A stretch of DNA of 64,000 nt from Manihot esculenta (lineage: Eukaryota > Streptophyta > Magnoliopsida > Malpighiales > Euphorbiaceae): contig NC_035178.2 of the NCBI RefSeq assembly GCF_001659605.2, positions 2,163,091 through 2,227,090 of the forward strand, given 5' to 3'. Below the pieces are notes generated by a model. It was given only the letters and a program-made list of their open reading frames with translations, was not told the origin of the DNA and ran no database searches. Position 1 is the first letter of the stretch; each line of letters opens with the position of its first letter. Made by a program: the position numbers and the translations under genes. Shown here one piece after another: positions 1 to 11,308 of this stretch.

Positions 1-2677
1 TAAATATTAAAAAATATTTTAAAAGACCTATTAAAAATAAAATAAAATTATAATAATCAATTTATATATTAGCTTTATATATAATGCACGTTTGCAAGAA
101 ATTAAAGCTAACAAGATTTAGCTTTCTAAATAAAAAATTTTAGGATTAAGAGATTTTAAATTCTAGTTATAGTCAATTATATTTTTTGAAAAAAATAGAT
201 ATGAAAACTACAAGAAAAAGATAAGAGGAAGCCAGCCTAACTTTATAAAAAATAAATCAATTAAGAAACCTAGATTTTAAATAAGCATTATGATTTACAA
301 AGATCAAATTAATTCCATTGGCAATAAAAAGAATCCATCTTTTCTAACCCCATTCAGAACTCACTGATGATTTGGAGAACAAATTAACTCCAAAATGGAT
401 AAGAATTGATAGTTTTTGTTTTGCTGGTTAATTATGATGGACATGTTTACGACATGTTTTCTCATAAAACAAAAAACAAACTGCAAATTCATGTCTCTTC
501 CTAATTAACTAATTTGAAAACCACTGAATTATACATGTAAATGAATTTATTTTAATTACTTTTTCTTTTTGTTCTGTGATAAAGTTTTCAATTTCCTATA
601 AAAAACTGTTTTTTTCTCTCTAATGGGTTCCTGAATTTACACAGATCATGATATACCAGCTGGGTTGTGGTCGTTTACACAAACAATTATTGATTTGAAA
701 GGTGGTTTGAACTTATTTAGACACATAGATTTGTTTATAATAATGATAGCAAACCAATATCTTCATTTCTTTTCATGTTTCAATTTGATTCAACCTTATA
801 TCTTACGTGTTTTAACATTGTTTTTAAAAAACTATTATCGAAAAATATCTCCTTAAACATATTAATTAATTTAATATATTTCGTTAGCTTGTTATTAGTT
901 AATATAGCCAGTGATTAGTGTAATATAAAAAAAAATTAAATAACGCCGCTATGTCTATTGTAAATCATATGATTAAGGTTATGAGTCATGATGTAGGAAA
1001 ATGACATTATATTGTAAAAAAGAAAGAACTATCATTCAAGATGTTGTATTATCAAATTATTTAATTAATCAAATCTCTATTAAGTAAACAAATATTCCAT
1101 TATCCATCCATGTGTGGTATCCTATACTACCCCTATCAACCTATAAATGGATATAGCAATTGTCTTATTGTTCAACTTGCTTCAAACTTAATAATTATAA
1201 TAATGGGTCACTTGTATCCGAGTATTAATTTATTATTTCAGTTCAACGTTAAGAATTCAAACAGTAAATGAATGATATTTTTTAATTTCATTTTATATCT
1301 ATGTGATAATTGACGGTAATGGAAGAGAACCAGAAATTCTAATATTAATAAATACATTGGATACTTGGGGTTGTAAGAAAGGTCGAGAATTATGTGGGCC
1401 ATGCCCACGAATAATTCTAACCATGATTAGAACCTTTTGGGTTGCCTCTACCTGGCCCTGGGTGAAGCCTTGACCCAACTGGATTTGATCTGTTATTCTT
1501 TTTATTCACATGAAGCAGAGCAGTGTTGTTGAATTTCCATTATACATGAGCCTGGCAGTGTTGTTCATCAATACTGATTAAAGTTTTCAGAATTGGATCA
1601 AGTGGAAATCCTGACAAAGAGGTTTTGTTATTTCTTAGAAAACGCGACACCAATGGCCTCCAAGTAATCAGTGTCTATTTGGTACCTGACTTCCAACATT
1701 TGCAGTCAATTCTTGTCCCATTGGTTCCAGTTTTAGGCACCTTGATGGAAAACAAAAGAACTGCGACTAAGCCTTGTCTGTACTGGTGCCTCCATTTCCA
1801 CCGTGCTTATCTGATCGTATTTTTGAAAATTAGTAGAGAATGAATCAGATCCATTTAACCATCAATCTGAGCAAGTTCCATACATTGGAGACGGTCATTT
1901 TTGGGTTTCCGAAATCATTATTTATCTTGCAACATCAGCCACAGGTTCAGGTTGCATCTGATTTACATATAAACTGCTGAATGCAAATACAACAGAAATT
2001 TCTAGCTCTTCAAACGTTTTTCTTTCTCAGAATATATTATCCTTAAGAATTCACTATAAACATATAAAGAGCTTGTGAAAAAACTTTTATACATACTGGG
2101 AACTAGAAGAATCTTTTTGCCAACGTTTCACTTCTCCATTACTGGTTTGCCTCCTCATGCGGTCCCCCAGTTTCGAGGCCGCTTAAGAACGTAATATTCT
2201 CGCCTGTGTTTCCGAAAGCACATATTTCTTTGTGCTGCTTAAAGTAATGTGCTTGGTGACCATAGACAGTAGAAACACCGAAAATTCTTGATATGGTTGT
2301 CAACTAGTTCGAGTGCGCTGTGACATTATCAAAAGCTTATCTGCTCAAAAACATTCAGAATCAGTAACACAACTTCCATTTCAAAAACATCAATAATTGT
2401 ACCTGTCAACACAATGGACTGGGCATGAAAGAAGCGACTCTGCCAACAGACCTGCTCAAGGGCTCCTAGATTCTTCAATGGCATTTGAAGTTCCAAATGA
2501 GTTGATTTAGTACAAAATGCATGAAAATAGAAGGACCCCAGATTATGTGAACCTTCTGCAACAGAAAGCAGCACCAAGATCCATGGCAGCTTGCACAATA
2601 TCCAGAGCAAATGTGTTATCATTGGAACTGATCCGTCACGCAAATCCCAATTCACAGATTTGTCAACATTTTTCACC
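1..2677. other. Intergenic, AT-rich, no gene seen
   Basis: No convincing coding sequence is visible on either strand. The few open frames are short, lack family motifs and do not join by plausible splice sites. The right-hand few hundred bases lie directly downstream of the PPR stop codon and probably contain its 3' untranslated region. The rest is AT-rich spacer. Confidence 0.6.
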
Positions 2678-5347
2678 CTACCAATAATCGCCACAGGAAC
2701 AACGCCCAGATTTGAAATGGTGGAAGCACTTTGAGTCACTCAGATATATTTCACATCCATATTTCATAGAAATATATTTAGCCATCCAATGGCAGTCCCC
2801 ACACATTCTCAGGTTTTTCACAATTCTTATACTTTGAGGTGCAGAAGGCCCACAAACAAAGGCAAAAGCTAATGCAAGTTTTTCACTATGCACACCAATA
2901 ATTTCTTCACTCTCTTCTTCCTCAATGTAAAACCCGCGATGTAGATCAAATGCCTTCACTTCTTTTGACACACTTTCAATCCAAGAAAATAGGTGGTCTG
3001 AGCATGATTTAGACCCATCACCAGCAACAAAAGAATGCACAACGTTTTTTACTTCAATCCAGCTATGTCCAATGAGTTTTGGTACTTTGAAATCCTTCTC
3101 AAATCTTTTCACTTCTGAAGAATCTCCAGGTTTTCCACATAAACTGTGTGCCTGCAAAACTAACTGCTGGATCAAAGAATCCGCTGGTTCCAAGTCAAGT
3201 AAACTTTCCCCTGCATGGATTGCCAGGCCGAAATTGCCATGAATGAAGCAAGCAGTTAGCAAGGCAGACCAAACAGAGGAGTCAGGTTTCATTGGCATAT
3301 CCTCAATAAATTTCAATGCCTCTTTGAGCTTACCAGAACGACCATACAAGTGTACCATAGCTAAATAATGTTCTAAAGAAGGTATAATTTGATGGTCTTC
3401 AATCATGCTAGAGAAAGCTCGCTCCCCCTCATCCACCATTCCAACAAGACTGTGTGCAAGAATAATACTCACAAAAGTACTTCTGTTTGGCTTAATTCCC
3501 AGCTTTCTCATCTGGTCAACAAGATTAAGGGCAGCATCTGAACAACCATATAAAACATAACCCCCAATCAGTGTGTTCCAGGTAATGAAATCTTTCCATA
3601 ACATTCTACCAAATATGGTTCTTGAATATCCTATGTTCCCTGATTTTGCATAAGTGTCAATCAGTGAGTTTGAAACTGCAAGTACAGATACTAGATTTCT
3701 GCGCAACACACAACCGTGGATCTCTTTTACTTTTTTTAGAGCAATTAAACTTGCACAAGCAGGTAAGACACTCAAAATGGTAACAGTATTGGGACTAACA
3801 CTACAATACTGCATTTGTCGAAATATGCTCATTGCCTTGTCCTTTTGTCCAATTTGCAAATAACCAGAAATAAGAGAGTTCCATGATGCAGTATCCCGCT
3901 TCATTTTCCCATCTTTCTCCATCCTTCGAAAGAGATCCATGGCTCGATCCTCATCTCCATTTTGTATATATCCAGATATCATATTATTCCACGTGATGAC
4001 ATTAGGTTGTATTTCAGATTTTTGCATTTGCATAAAGAGCACATAGGCTTTACCACAATATCCAGCTTGACAATATCCTCCAATCATCGAGTTCCAACTA
4101 TAAATATCCTTCTCTGACATCATATCAAAGACCTCCGAAGCAGCTTCAGGTTCACCACACTTTGAATACATTTCAATAAGTGAATTTCCAACTAGCACAT
4201 CATCAGTAAAACCCATCTTAACAGCGAGTGCATGAATTTCTAACCCTTGATTTAATACTTTCAGAGATGCACATGCTGAAAGTGCACTGGAAATGGTAAC
4301 TCCATTGGGTACAACCTCCGCCAAAATCATCTCATTCAACAAATCGAGTGCCTTATCTGTCCTATTGTTTTGAGCAAACCCTGAGATCATTGATGTCCAG
4401 GTGACAACATCAGGATTTATCCCCAAATTCTCCATTTTCTTCATCAATTCCATTGCAACATCACAACAACCTATCTGATTATAACCAGATATCATTATAT
4501 TCCAAGTTACTAAACATGGCTTGATCCCTTCTTCATACATTTCATCAAACAATCTTTGAGCTTCCTCAATCTCACCAATTTGGCAATACCCAGATATCAT
4601 AGTATTCCAAGCCACTTTATCTCTTTTTTCCATGCTCTCAAAACACCTCCTTGCCAAACTCAATTTCGCGCACTTTGCATACACAGCCAAAATCGAATTA
4701 TTAATAAATGGGAAGCTATCCACTCCACATTTGACCGCCAAAGAATGTACCAATTCACCGGTCTTAATATCCCTACAATTTCCACACGCCTGCAATATCT
4801 TAGGCAACAAAAATCCATCAGGTAGACAATCGTATTCCATCATCATATAAAAAAGCCCCACAACTTCCTTCCACCTGTGCTCTCTGGAATACGCACCAAT
4901 GATCGCCGACCATGTATACAAGTTTTTATCCCGAGTTTCATCAAACAGTTTACGTGCATCCCTTAAAGATCCACATTTAGCATACATACTAACCAACTTG
5001 GTATCGAGAAATGGGGTTTTTTCTTCGACCAAATCAATATGCGCATGAACCTGCCGGCCCAGAGTAACAGAATTGGAGTCAATGCAGGACTGAAGCAAAT
5101 TGATGAACGTTTTAGGTCTTACCTTGGATCCATGTTGACCTATGGATTCAAGAGCCATTACGGCCTCACTCAAGCGACCCATTTTGCACAGGTAATTCAA
5201 ATGTGAGTCTGTGATTCTTGGGTGGAGCTTTACTGGTGAGGGAATTGAGGATGTGGCGTTTCTCGGTGAGAATTTTGATAGTGTGTCACGGGCGTTCACG
5301 ATCGGTGGTAGGGTTGTAGAAATCATGGACGCCATCAAGTTCTCCAT
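2678..5347 (-). CDS. PPR protein, PLS class with DYW deaminase domain (At1g19720-like, predicted RNA editing factor)
   Basis: An uninterrupted 889-codon frame encodes tandem pentatricopeptide repeats of the PLS type (recurring NTMISGY, SMISGF and NSLIDTYAKSG segments), then E-type motifs and a C-terminal DYW domain. The protein ends in the exact tripeptide DYW (residues 887-889). The deaminase signature is present: HSE at 820-822, CGDCH at 849-853, and C883/C885 near the end. In this family such proteins bind organelle transcripts and carry out C-to-U editing. The N-terminal roughly 40 residues are rich in S, T and P and poor in acidic residues, fitting a mitochondrial or plastid targeting peptide. 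The start at 5347 is the first Met; Met5 and Met8 are possible alternatives. Being intron-free is usual for PPR genes. The sequence, as I recall it, aligns over its whole length with Arabidopsis At1g19720. The RNA target cannot be read from the sequence. Confidence 0.95.
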   Translation of the reverse strand: MENLMASMISTTLPPIVNARDTLSKFSPRNATSSIPSPVKLHPRITDSHLNYLCKMGRLSEAVMALESIGQHGSKVRPKTFINLLQSCIDSNSVTLGRQVHAHIDLVEEKTPFLDTKLVSMYAKCGSLRDARKLFDETRDKNLYTWSAIIGAYSREHRWKEVVGLFYMMMEYDCLPDGFLLPKILQACGNCRDIKTGELVHSLAVKCGVDSFPFINNSILAVYAKCAKLSLARRCFESMEKRDKVAWNTMISGYCQIGEIEEAQRLFDEMYEEGIKPCLVTWNIMISGYNQIGCCDVAMELMKKMENLGINPDVVTWTSMISGFAQNNRTDKALDLLNEMILAEVVPNGVTISSALSACASLKVLNQGLEIHALAVKMGFTDDVLVGNSLIEMYSKCGEPEAASEVFDMMSEKDIYSWNSMIGGYCQAGYCGKAYVLFMQMQKSEIQPNVITWNNMISGYIQNGDEDRAMDLFRRMEKDGKMKRDTASWNSLISGYLQIGQKDKAMSIFRQMQYCSVSPNTVTILSVLPACASLIALKKVKEIHGCVLRRNLVSVLAVSNSLIDTYAKSGNIGYSRTIFGRMLWKDFITWNTLIGGYVLYGCSDAALNLVDQMRKLGIKPNRSTFVSIILAHSLVGMVDEGERAFSSMIEDHQIIPSLEHYLAMVHLYGRSGKLKEALKFIEDMPMKPDSSVWSALLTACFIHGNFGLAIHAGESLLDLEPADSLIQQLVLQAHSLCGKPGDSSEVKRFEKDFKVPKLIGHSWIEVKNVVHSFVAGDGSKSCSDHLFSWIESVSKEVKAFDLHRGFYIEEEESEEIIGVHSEKLALAFAFVCGPSAPQSIRIVKNLRMCGDCHWMAKYISMKYGCEIYLSDSKCFHHFKSGRCSCGDYW

Positions 5348-5898
5348 TTTTTTTCTGGGTTTCTGGGATAAGAAGCTTAATGTTAGGTCAGATACGCAGC
5401 AGTGGATTCTCAGCTCTAACGTCTACAAGCGAAGGTACACACTCACTACGCCGCAATAGCGGGATGATCCTATGTGATGTCGCCTACTACTGTCCATGCT
5501 CTCCAACGAAATTGACCATCCAAATGTGGATAAGCATTTACAATATTGTAATTTTCAGGAAATGGTACATTTAAATTATTTAAAAATAAAATTAAAATGA
5601 CTTTAAAATCTCAATTAGGTGGCGCAAATTTTTTTTATAACATTTTAAAATTAATTTAAATTTAAAAAAAAATGATTTAAGCTTATATAACAATGGAGTG
5701 TTATGAAATCCATATTATTTTATATTAAGATTATAAAATTATTTTTTAAATTATTTTTTAATAATTTAAATCTATAAAATTTTTGTTTTAATAAAATTTA
5801 AGAATACAAATATATATATAAACTTCCTCTCGTATGTCCATTGAAGCTTGTAATTAAACAACATAGGAATAGATTGGTATATATGAAACTAATTAAAT
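5348..5898. other. Spacer between PPR and lectin genes
   Basis: This 0.55-kb AT-rich spacer separates two genes on the same strand. It should contain the PPR promoter on the right of that gene and the 3' untranslated region of the lectin. No coding feature is seen. Confidence 0.5.
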
Positions 5899-8146
5899 TT
5901 AATTAAACAACTTATTGAAAATAGTTTTGACAGTACCACCTCGTTCTCCTGGAGGCCCTTGCGGAGCCGATTCTCGATCACTTGACCATTGTTGCGTATG
6001 AACTCCAATTGAATTCAAGTAACATCCACTCCTCCCATGGAACCCAACAATCTTTCCTTCTGTCTTAGTGGTAGTGAAAAAAGTTCCTGTTTCCACTCCA
6101 TATGGTCCATATTTCCCCTTATTAGTATAGAATGTGAGGGATTTTATTACATTATGGCTTTCATCTCCAGTGAGAGATCCATGGTAACCGCAAACACTGG
6201 TAAGAATCTCGTATGGATACTCAAATTTGATCTGCTTGGATTTTAAGCACAACAACACAAAACCCATTACTAGTATTAACTGAAAACAACGTTCATTCTA
6301 CTATAGTCGTTGAATTAGTAAATTACCAAGTGAGAGCTTCCTTCACTGCCACCTCCATGCCTAACCGACCAAGCAGATTGGCCATTTCTATCATACTTGA
6401 TTTGGATACTATATATGGCTTCTCCTTTTGCCAGGAAAATCTTCTTAACCCCAGAGAATACTCCATCGTCCCAGGGCTTGCCTCCATCGCCACCCCATGG
6501 TCCTGATGACCATGCAGCAGCTGCAGCAGGTTCTTTCACCATTCCAGGGACCGTAACCTAACAAGAAACCATTAATACAATGTTATAGTGTGGTATTTTA
6601 ATATTTTAGCATCAGAAGAAGGAGAACCCAATATTCATCACCATTTCAAAGCTTTAGAGGGCGTAGTTTCACGTACCTCGTATGCTTGAATGTTGGTGGA
6701 AACGGGGGGATCATGAGAAGGCCGAGATTGTCTTGATAAGTTAACTTGTGCGACATGGACTCCAATACTGTCTATGAACCATCCCTTTCTTCCATGGAAT
6801 CCAACAACAAACCCATTGTTAGAACCAGAGGAGAAAAAGATCCCTTGTTCATCCCCAAAGGGTCCATATTTCATCTTGTTGGTGTGAAACGTCAGGGACT
6901 TGACGACGATAGGCCCTCTTAGGATAGTTGATCCATAATATCCAGTTACGTGAGTCAAGATTTCAGATGGATAATCGAAAATTATCTGTGCAGACATAGA
7001 AGAAGAGAAACGTTTCTTAGCATTAAATTGACCATAAATTAACAAGATTTATAAGGCATCACCTTGTCTAATCTAATTCCTCCGCTTCCACCATTTTTGT
7101 TACCCCATATTGCTTGGCCATTCAGATCATAGCAAACTCTTATGGAAACAACGCCTCCATATCGTGTCAAATGAATTTCTCGGACGCCTGTATAAACTCC
7201 ATCATCAAATAGCATTCCACCATTGCCACCCCACGGTCCATGTGACACTGCCTTCATGGTTCTACCGATGACTGCGTTAGAAGTAACCACCTGGAAGTAA
7301 TTATAAACATCAACTTCTGTATCCATTTAGCTTAATTAATTAATCCAGAAAATTTAGTTGCATGAGCTCTATCGGATAAAAAAGATCATTTTATTATGTT
7401 CACCAATACCTTCAGGTTGTTTTCCACTTCAGAGTCGCTGGGGTCTTTCTCTTTGTTGCCTGTAATTCGGCCAGTAGCAGTAGCAAGATTCTTGGATGGA
7501 TTTCGTTGCAGGAGAGGCATTAAGTAAACTCCGATGGAATCAAGGTACCAACTGCAACGACCATGGAAACCCACTAATTTGCCGCCTGTCAATGGAAACG
7601 AGAAATGAGTTCCTTGCTGAATTCCAAAAGGTCCGTACTTCCTTTTGTTGCTCTCGAACGTAAGAGAACGAATAAGTATTGGACCACAGTCAACCACGTT
7701 TCCATAATGGCCACTTACAGATACAAGATATTCATCAGGATAATCAAGCTTCACCTGCATAAAAATCACCAGAATTTGAATAAACGTTCTTTTTTTACTT
7801 GCAAGAAGCTTGACAGTTCCGATCAACTTATTAGAGTACAAGAGAGTACTGACCTTATTTGTCCTGAAACCACCAGTTCCACCGTGCTTGTCAGACCAAA
7901 CTGAAGTCCCCATCTTGTCATACTCAAACTGGATGGAATCAACCTGAGCCCCATAGAAGATCACCACTTGTCTTACGGAGTTGAAAACTCCATCATCCCA
8001 CCGTACTCCATTTTGGCTTCCCCATGGACCAACAGACATATAGTTGTTCTCGCCTCCTTCATAACTCTATGAAAATAATTAATTTTTTTTTTAAATACAG
8101 TAATCAAATAAAATTAATTAAGTATTTTCTTAGAGCTACATACCAT
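5899..8146 (-). CDS. Jacalin-related lectin with three jacalin domains (mannose/glucose-specific type, At1g19715-like)
   Basis: Seven coding exons, all joined in phase 0: 8144-8146 (only the ATG), 7854-8066, 7410-7754, 7063-7290, 6677-6985, 6327-6557, 5899-6231. Each shows a GT donor and AG acceptor. The product is 553 residues with three jacalin beta-prism domains at about 14-150, 205-341 and 385-522, and each domain is split by one intron. Each domain opens with GPWG and carries a KYGP(F/Y)G strand and a VGFHGR strand. Such proteins bind mannose or glucose, lack a signal peptide and act in the cytoplasm or nucleus, often in defence or stress responses. The sugar loop GxxxD is intact only in domain 2 (GWFID, 331-335). 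Domain 1 has SWYLD (140-144) and domain 3 has GCYLN (512-516). The linker after domain 1 is charged. An alternative start is Met11 in exon 2. Confidence 0.9.
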
Positions 8147-9612
8147 TAGGTTCCAAGGATGAGCAGAAACACTCTTGGATATGAAGGATTGATTAAGAGA
8201 TGGGAATAGTTATTCAAGGCATATGGATGCAGTAGAATTTATAGAGAAAATTATGACGAAAGTTAGTGTTGAAATCGTATGGTTAGTGAAAGTAAGAATA
8301 TATCTTAAAGTTATAAAATCGAATTTTCTGCTGATTGATTTGAATCTGTAACAGTAATAACATTGCAACATTGACCGAGAAGAGGGAATCTAATTCATGA
8401 TGGAAAAGTTACCTTATTTTTTCAGGAACAACGCATACATGGTCCCAGCAATTTCGTGACACGAATTTTATCTCATATTCTTATTGCAGAATTTGCAATC
8501 TTAGTCGTTAATCAATTGTTCAAGTTACTTTGCATCAATTTTATAATTGTCCAGCTCTAATAGATTCATTCACTTTTACAACAAAATTAATTAAAATCAA
8601 ACTGAAAATGAAATTAATAACTTCAATAATATTTGTTAAAAGAAGAAATTCTATGATTTTAATTTCTGATACTCAAAACTTCAAAATGAAATTATTGTAG
8701 TCCTGTTCAGTGGAATAAAGCGCAAGCAAGTACATTTTCTGCCGGTGTTATTATGTTGCTGGATTAATGCAACTCCGATGAAACTGTACTATCAGACCCG
8801 TGCTGATCTGGGCCCAGGCCTGACATGCAGAAACCTGAAGCCCGTATCCCACTCTTTATCCAATCAATTGTCTCCTATGTCAAATTGTTATTTAATGTAC
8901 TGGAAATTAATTATTTAATTTATCCATTGTAAACATTTTAATAAACATTTTCATCTATAAAATAAAAATATTTAATCACTATAATTTACAAATCGCTTAA
9001 AATTACAAATTTTTTTTTTTAAAAAGAAGGTTTTTTCACTATTTTAAAGTTTATCGTTTCTAATTATAAAATCCAAACAAAGAGTAATGCAATTAACATC
9101 AACGGCGGATGTCAACTGAACTGAGGAGAAAATCCAAGTGGCAAGAAAAGGGAGATCTACACCGTTCATTCCACGTGATGCACGGATCCTATGCGTATGC
9201 GCATAATTGAATAACAAAATATCCATCTATCTAGGATTAGGACTGCTGAACCGACCCGCACCGACGTAAACGGAACGGAGATCTAGCGGCACACAATTTC
9301 ATTCAATTTTGAATTTTTTTTTTCGTTAACTACGACAATGGAGAAACAAACGCCAGCTTTAACGGAGTTCCCTTTCTTATTTTTGTTTGACTCATTAAAA
9401 TTGAGTGCGTATTCTAACAACTTCAGATTAAAAGTGATGTGATTCTCCAACAGATGACGATGGATTAGAAGCATATCAGAGAAAATAGGAATTGGCTGCT
9501 TTAATAATTTCTTCTTATTCTTAGGTGAAAAGACCTGCAAAAACAAATATTTGAATGACCCAGTCAGGTAGAAATGACAAACCCTATCCATAACCCATTT
9601 CACAAACTAGGG

Positions 9613-9630
9613 TTTCTTTCTTTCTTTCTT
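9613..9630. repeat. TTTC microsatellite
   Basis: A short run of tandem TTTC units lies in the lectin/beta-galactosidase spacer. Confidence 0.8.
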
Positions 9631-10204
9631 TATAATTATTGTTAAAAAAAAAATTAATAGAAGAATACCCATTAAAGTAATATAAAGAATAGTTGATTTG
9701 AGGAGCAAGATCCGGAGATTGCTCTAATTAAGTGGTGGAATAGTGGTAATTAATAGCAGCAAGAATGGGGTGGGTGGTCTGATGGTTGGGGCATTGAAGC
9801 TGAAGCCAAACCTTCCTTGCTTGTTTTTGAATTTACAGCGCAAAGATACACCAACTCATTAAAAATTTCTCCATGCTCGGCGGTGTTTCACGTGACCTTT
9901 TGTGGATATATGCCCCTGGTCGTCAACATCTGTACACTACTTTTCTGAACTTGTGAACTTCATTTGGCTTTATTCAAATCAGTGTGTGTGGTGTTTCCCA
10001 GTGCAGGAATTGTGTTGGCTATTTCTTCTGTTATCTTCCTGTTCTATGTTCTGACCCAAAATCAACAAAAAGCCTTTGACAGACTGCCTGCTTTCTATTT
10101 ACCATGCATGCTTCCATCTGCTAATTTTGCAATATTTCTACGAAAATAATTATATATTTTCCATTCTGTACGCAGAGAAAGAACAAAATCAACAATGCAA
10201 AGAA

Positions 10205-10228
10205 TTAATAATAATAATAATAATAATT
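10205..10228. repeat. AAT microsatellite
   Basis: Tandem AAT units lie in the spacer upstream of the beta-galactosidase gene. Confidence 0.8.
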
Positions 10229-11082
10229 CTAATGAAAACACACCACGTGGTTGGAAACAACCAAACATGTGATAGAAGATGGCGATAAAGACAATGTAAA
10301 AATACAGATAAGATTATGTAGTCATAATAATAATAATTTCAAAACGAAAAATACATATTTTCTTTACAAATATATTACAGACTAAATTTTGTTTAAAAAG
10401 AAAATGCAGTATTATTACAAGGGATAATCATAGAATACAAGAAATTATTACACGCGGCGAGAGGAAGAGGAGCGGCGACAGCTAGAATGTGGAATCAGAT
10501 AAGCACTTTAAGAAGAAAACTCACTGTTTTGAGTGTGAATGGGGACAGGGAAATGCACATGGTGACATGCAAGAGATAAAAGAGCAAAGACAGGACAAGA
10601 GAGTACAAGATTTGGAGAAATATAATAGCCAGTGATGAGCTTTAGCCAGCTTGTTCTCACGAGACCACTCCCACTACTCATCCTTTGCCTAAAGCATCAA
10701 CTATTGTCGTGGTGGGTCAGGTTTCCATGGTGAAATTTCTCATTGGCTTTATTCTTTTGGCAATGTCTGTGAAGTCAGTGGTTGCTTAGATGTTCAACCT
10801 AAACCTCCTAATACCCTCACTAATTACATTATCTTTTTAATTAAATACCGATAACATATTTTTATATAATATTTGATATCTCTTACCACATGGGTTAATC
10901 CACAACGTAGTCGAATGTTTATTTTGTCATCAGTTTCAAACTAAAGAAATTTAATGTAAAGGAGATAAATTTCCTCATTTTCCCCTGAAATAAAAGTGCA
11001 TAATTTTTATAATTAGAAATGAAAATAATAATAGTAATAATAATAATAAAATTGGAGTGCATAAAGCAGAATCATTGATCAT

Positions 11083-11090
11083 TATATAAA
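11083..11090 (+). promoter_or_regulatory. Candidate TATA box of the beta-galactosidase gene
   Basis: TATATAAA lies 219 bp before the start codon, giving a predicted leader of roughly 190 bases. The leader ends in a GA-rich tract (about 11289-11308) directly before the ATG. The assignment rests on motif and position only. Confidence 0.45.
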
Positions 11091-11308
11091 GCTAGTCAGC
11101 TGGTCGGTTGTGTGGTGGTGTGGCCACTGGGCACTGGCCAAAGAGTTCAAGCTCAGTGGTGGATGGCATAGCAGAGCAGAGTAGTAGATCAGACTTCCCA
11201 GAAGCTCATTAACTTTCCTCTTTGTATCAGTCATTCTCTGCGCATTTTGCTTCTCTTTTCAAATTTTCCCTCCGCCCCAGTTGTCGACAGAGACAGAGAG
11301 AGAGAGAG

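Larger units (their letters stand above)
8147..11082. other. Divergent intergenic region between lectin and beta-galactosidase genes
   Basis: About 3 kb separates the divergently transcribed lectin and beta-galactosidase genes, so both promoters lie here. No gene is supported. Three CACGTG (G-box) sites are visible at 9172-9177, 9889-9894 and 10244-10249. Simple repeats occur at 9613-9630 (TTTC) and 10205-10228 (AAT). Open frames in this stretch are short and without motifs. Confidence 0.5.

Noticed and set aside
2329..2739. Second minus-strand frame overlapping the PPR 3' end
   Set aside because: It is in another frame, its start overlaps the last PPR codons, and it has no motif.
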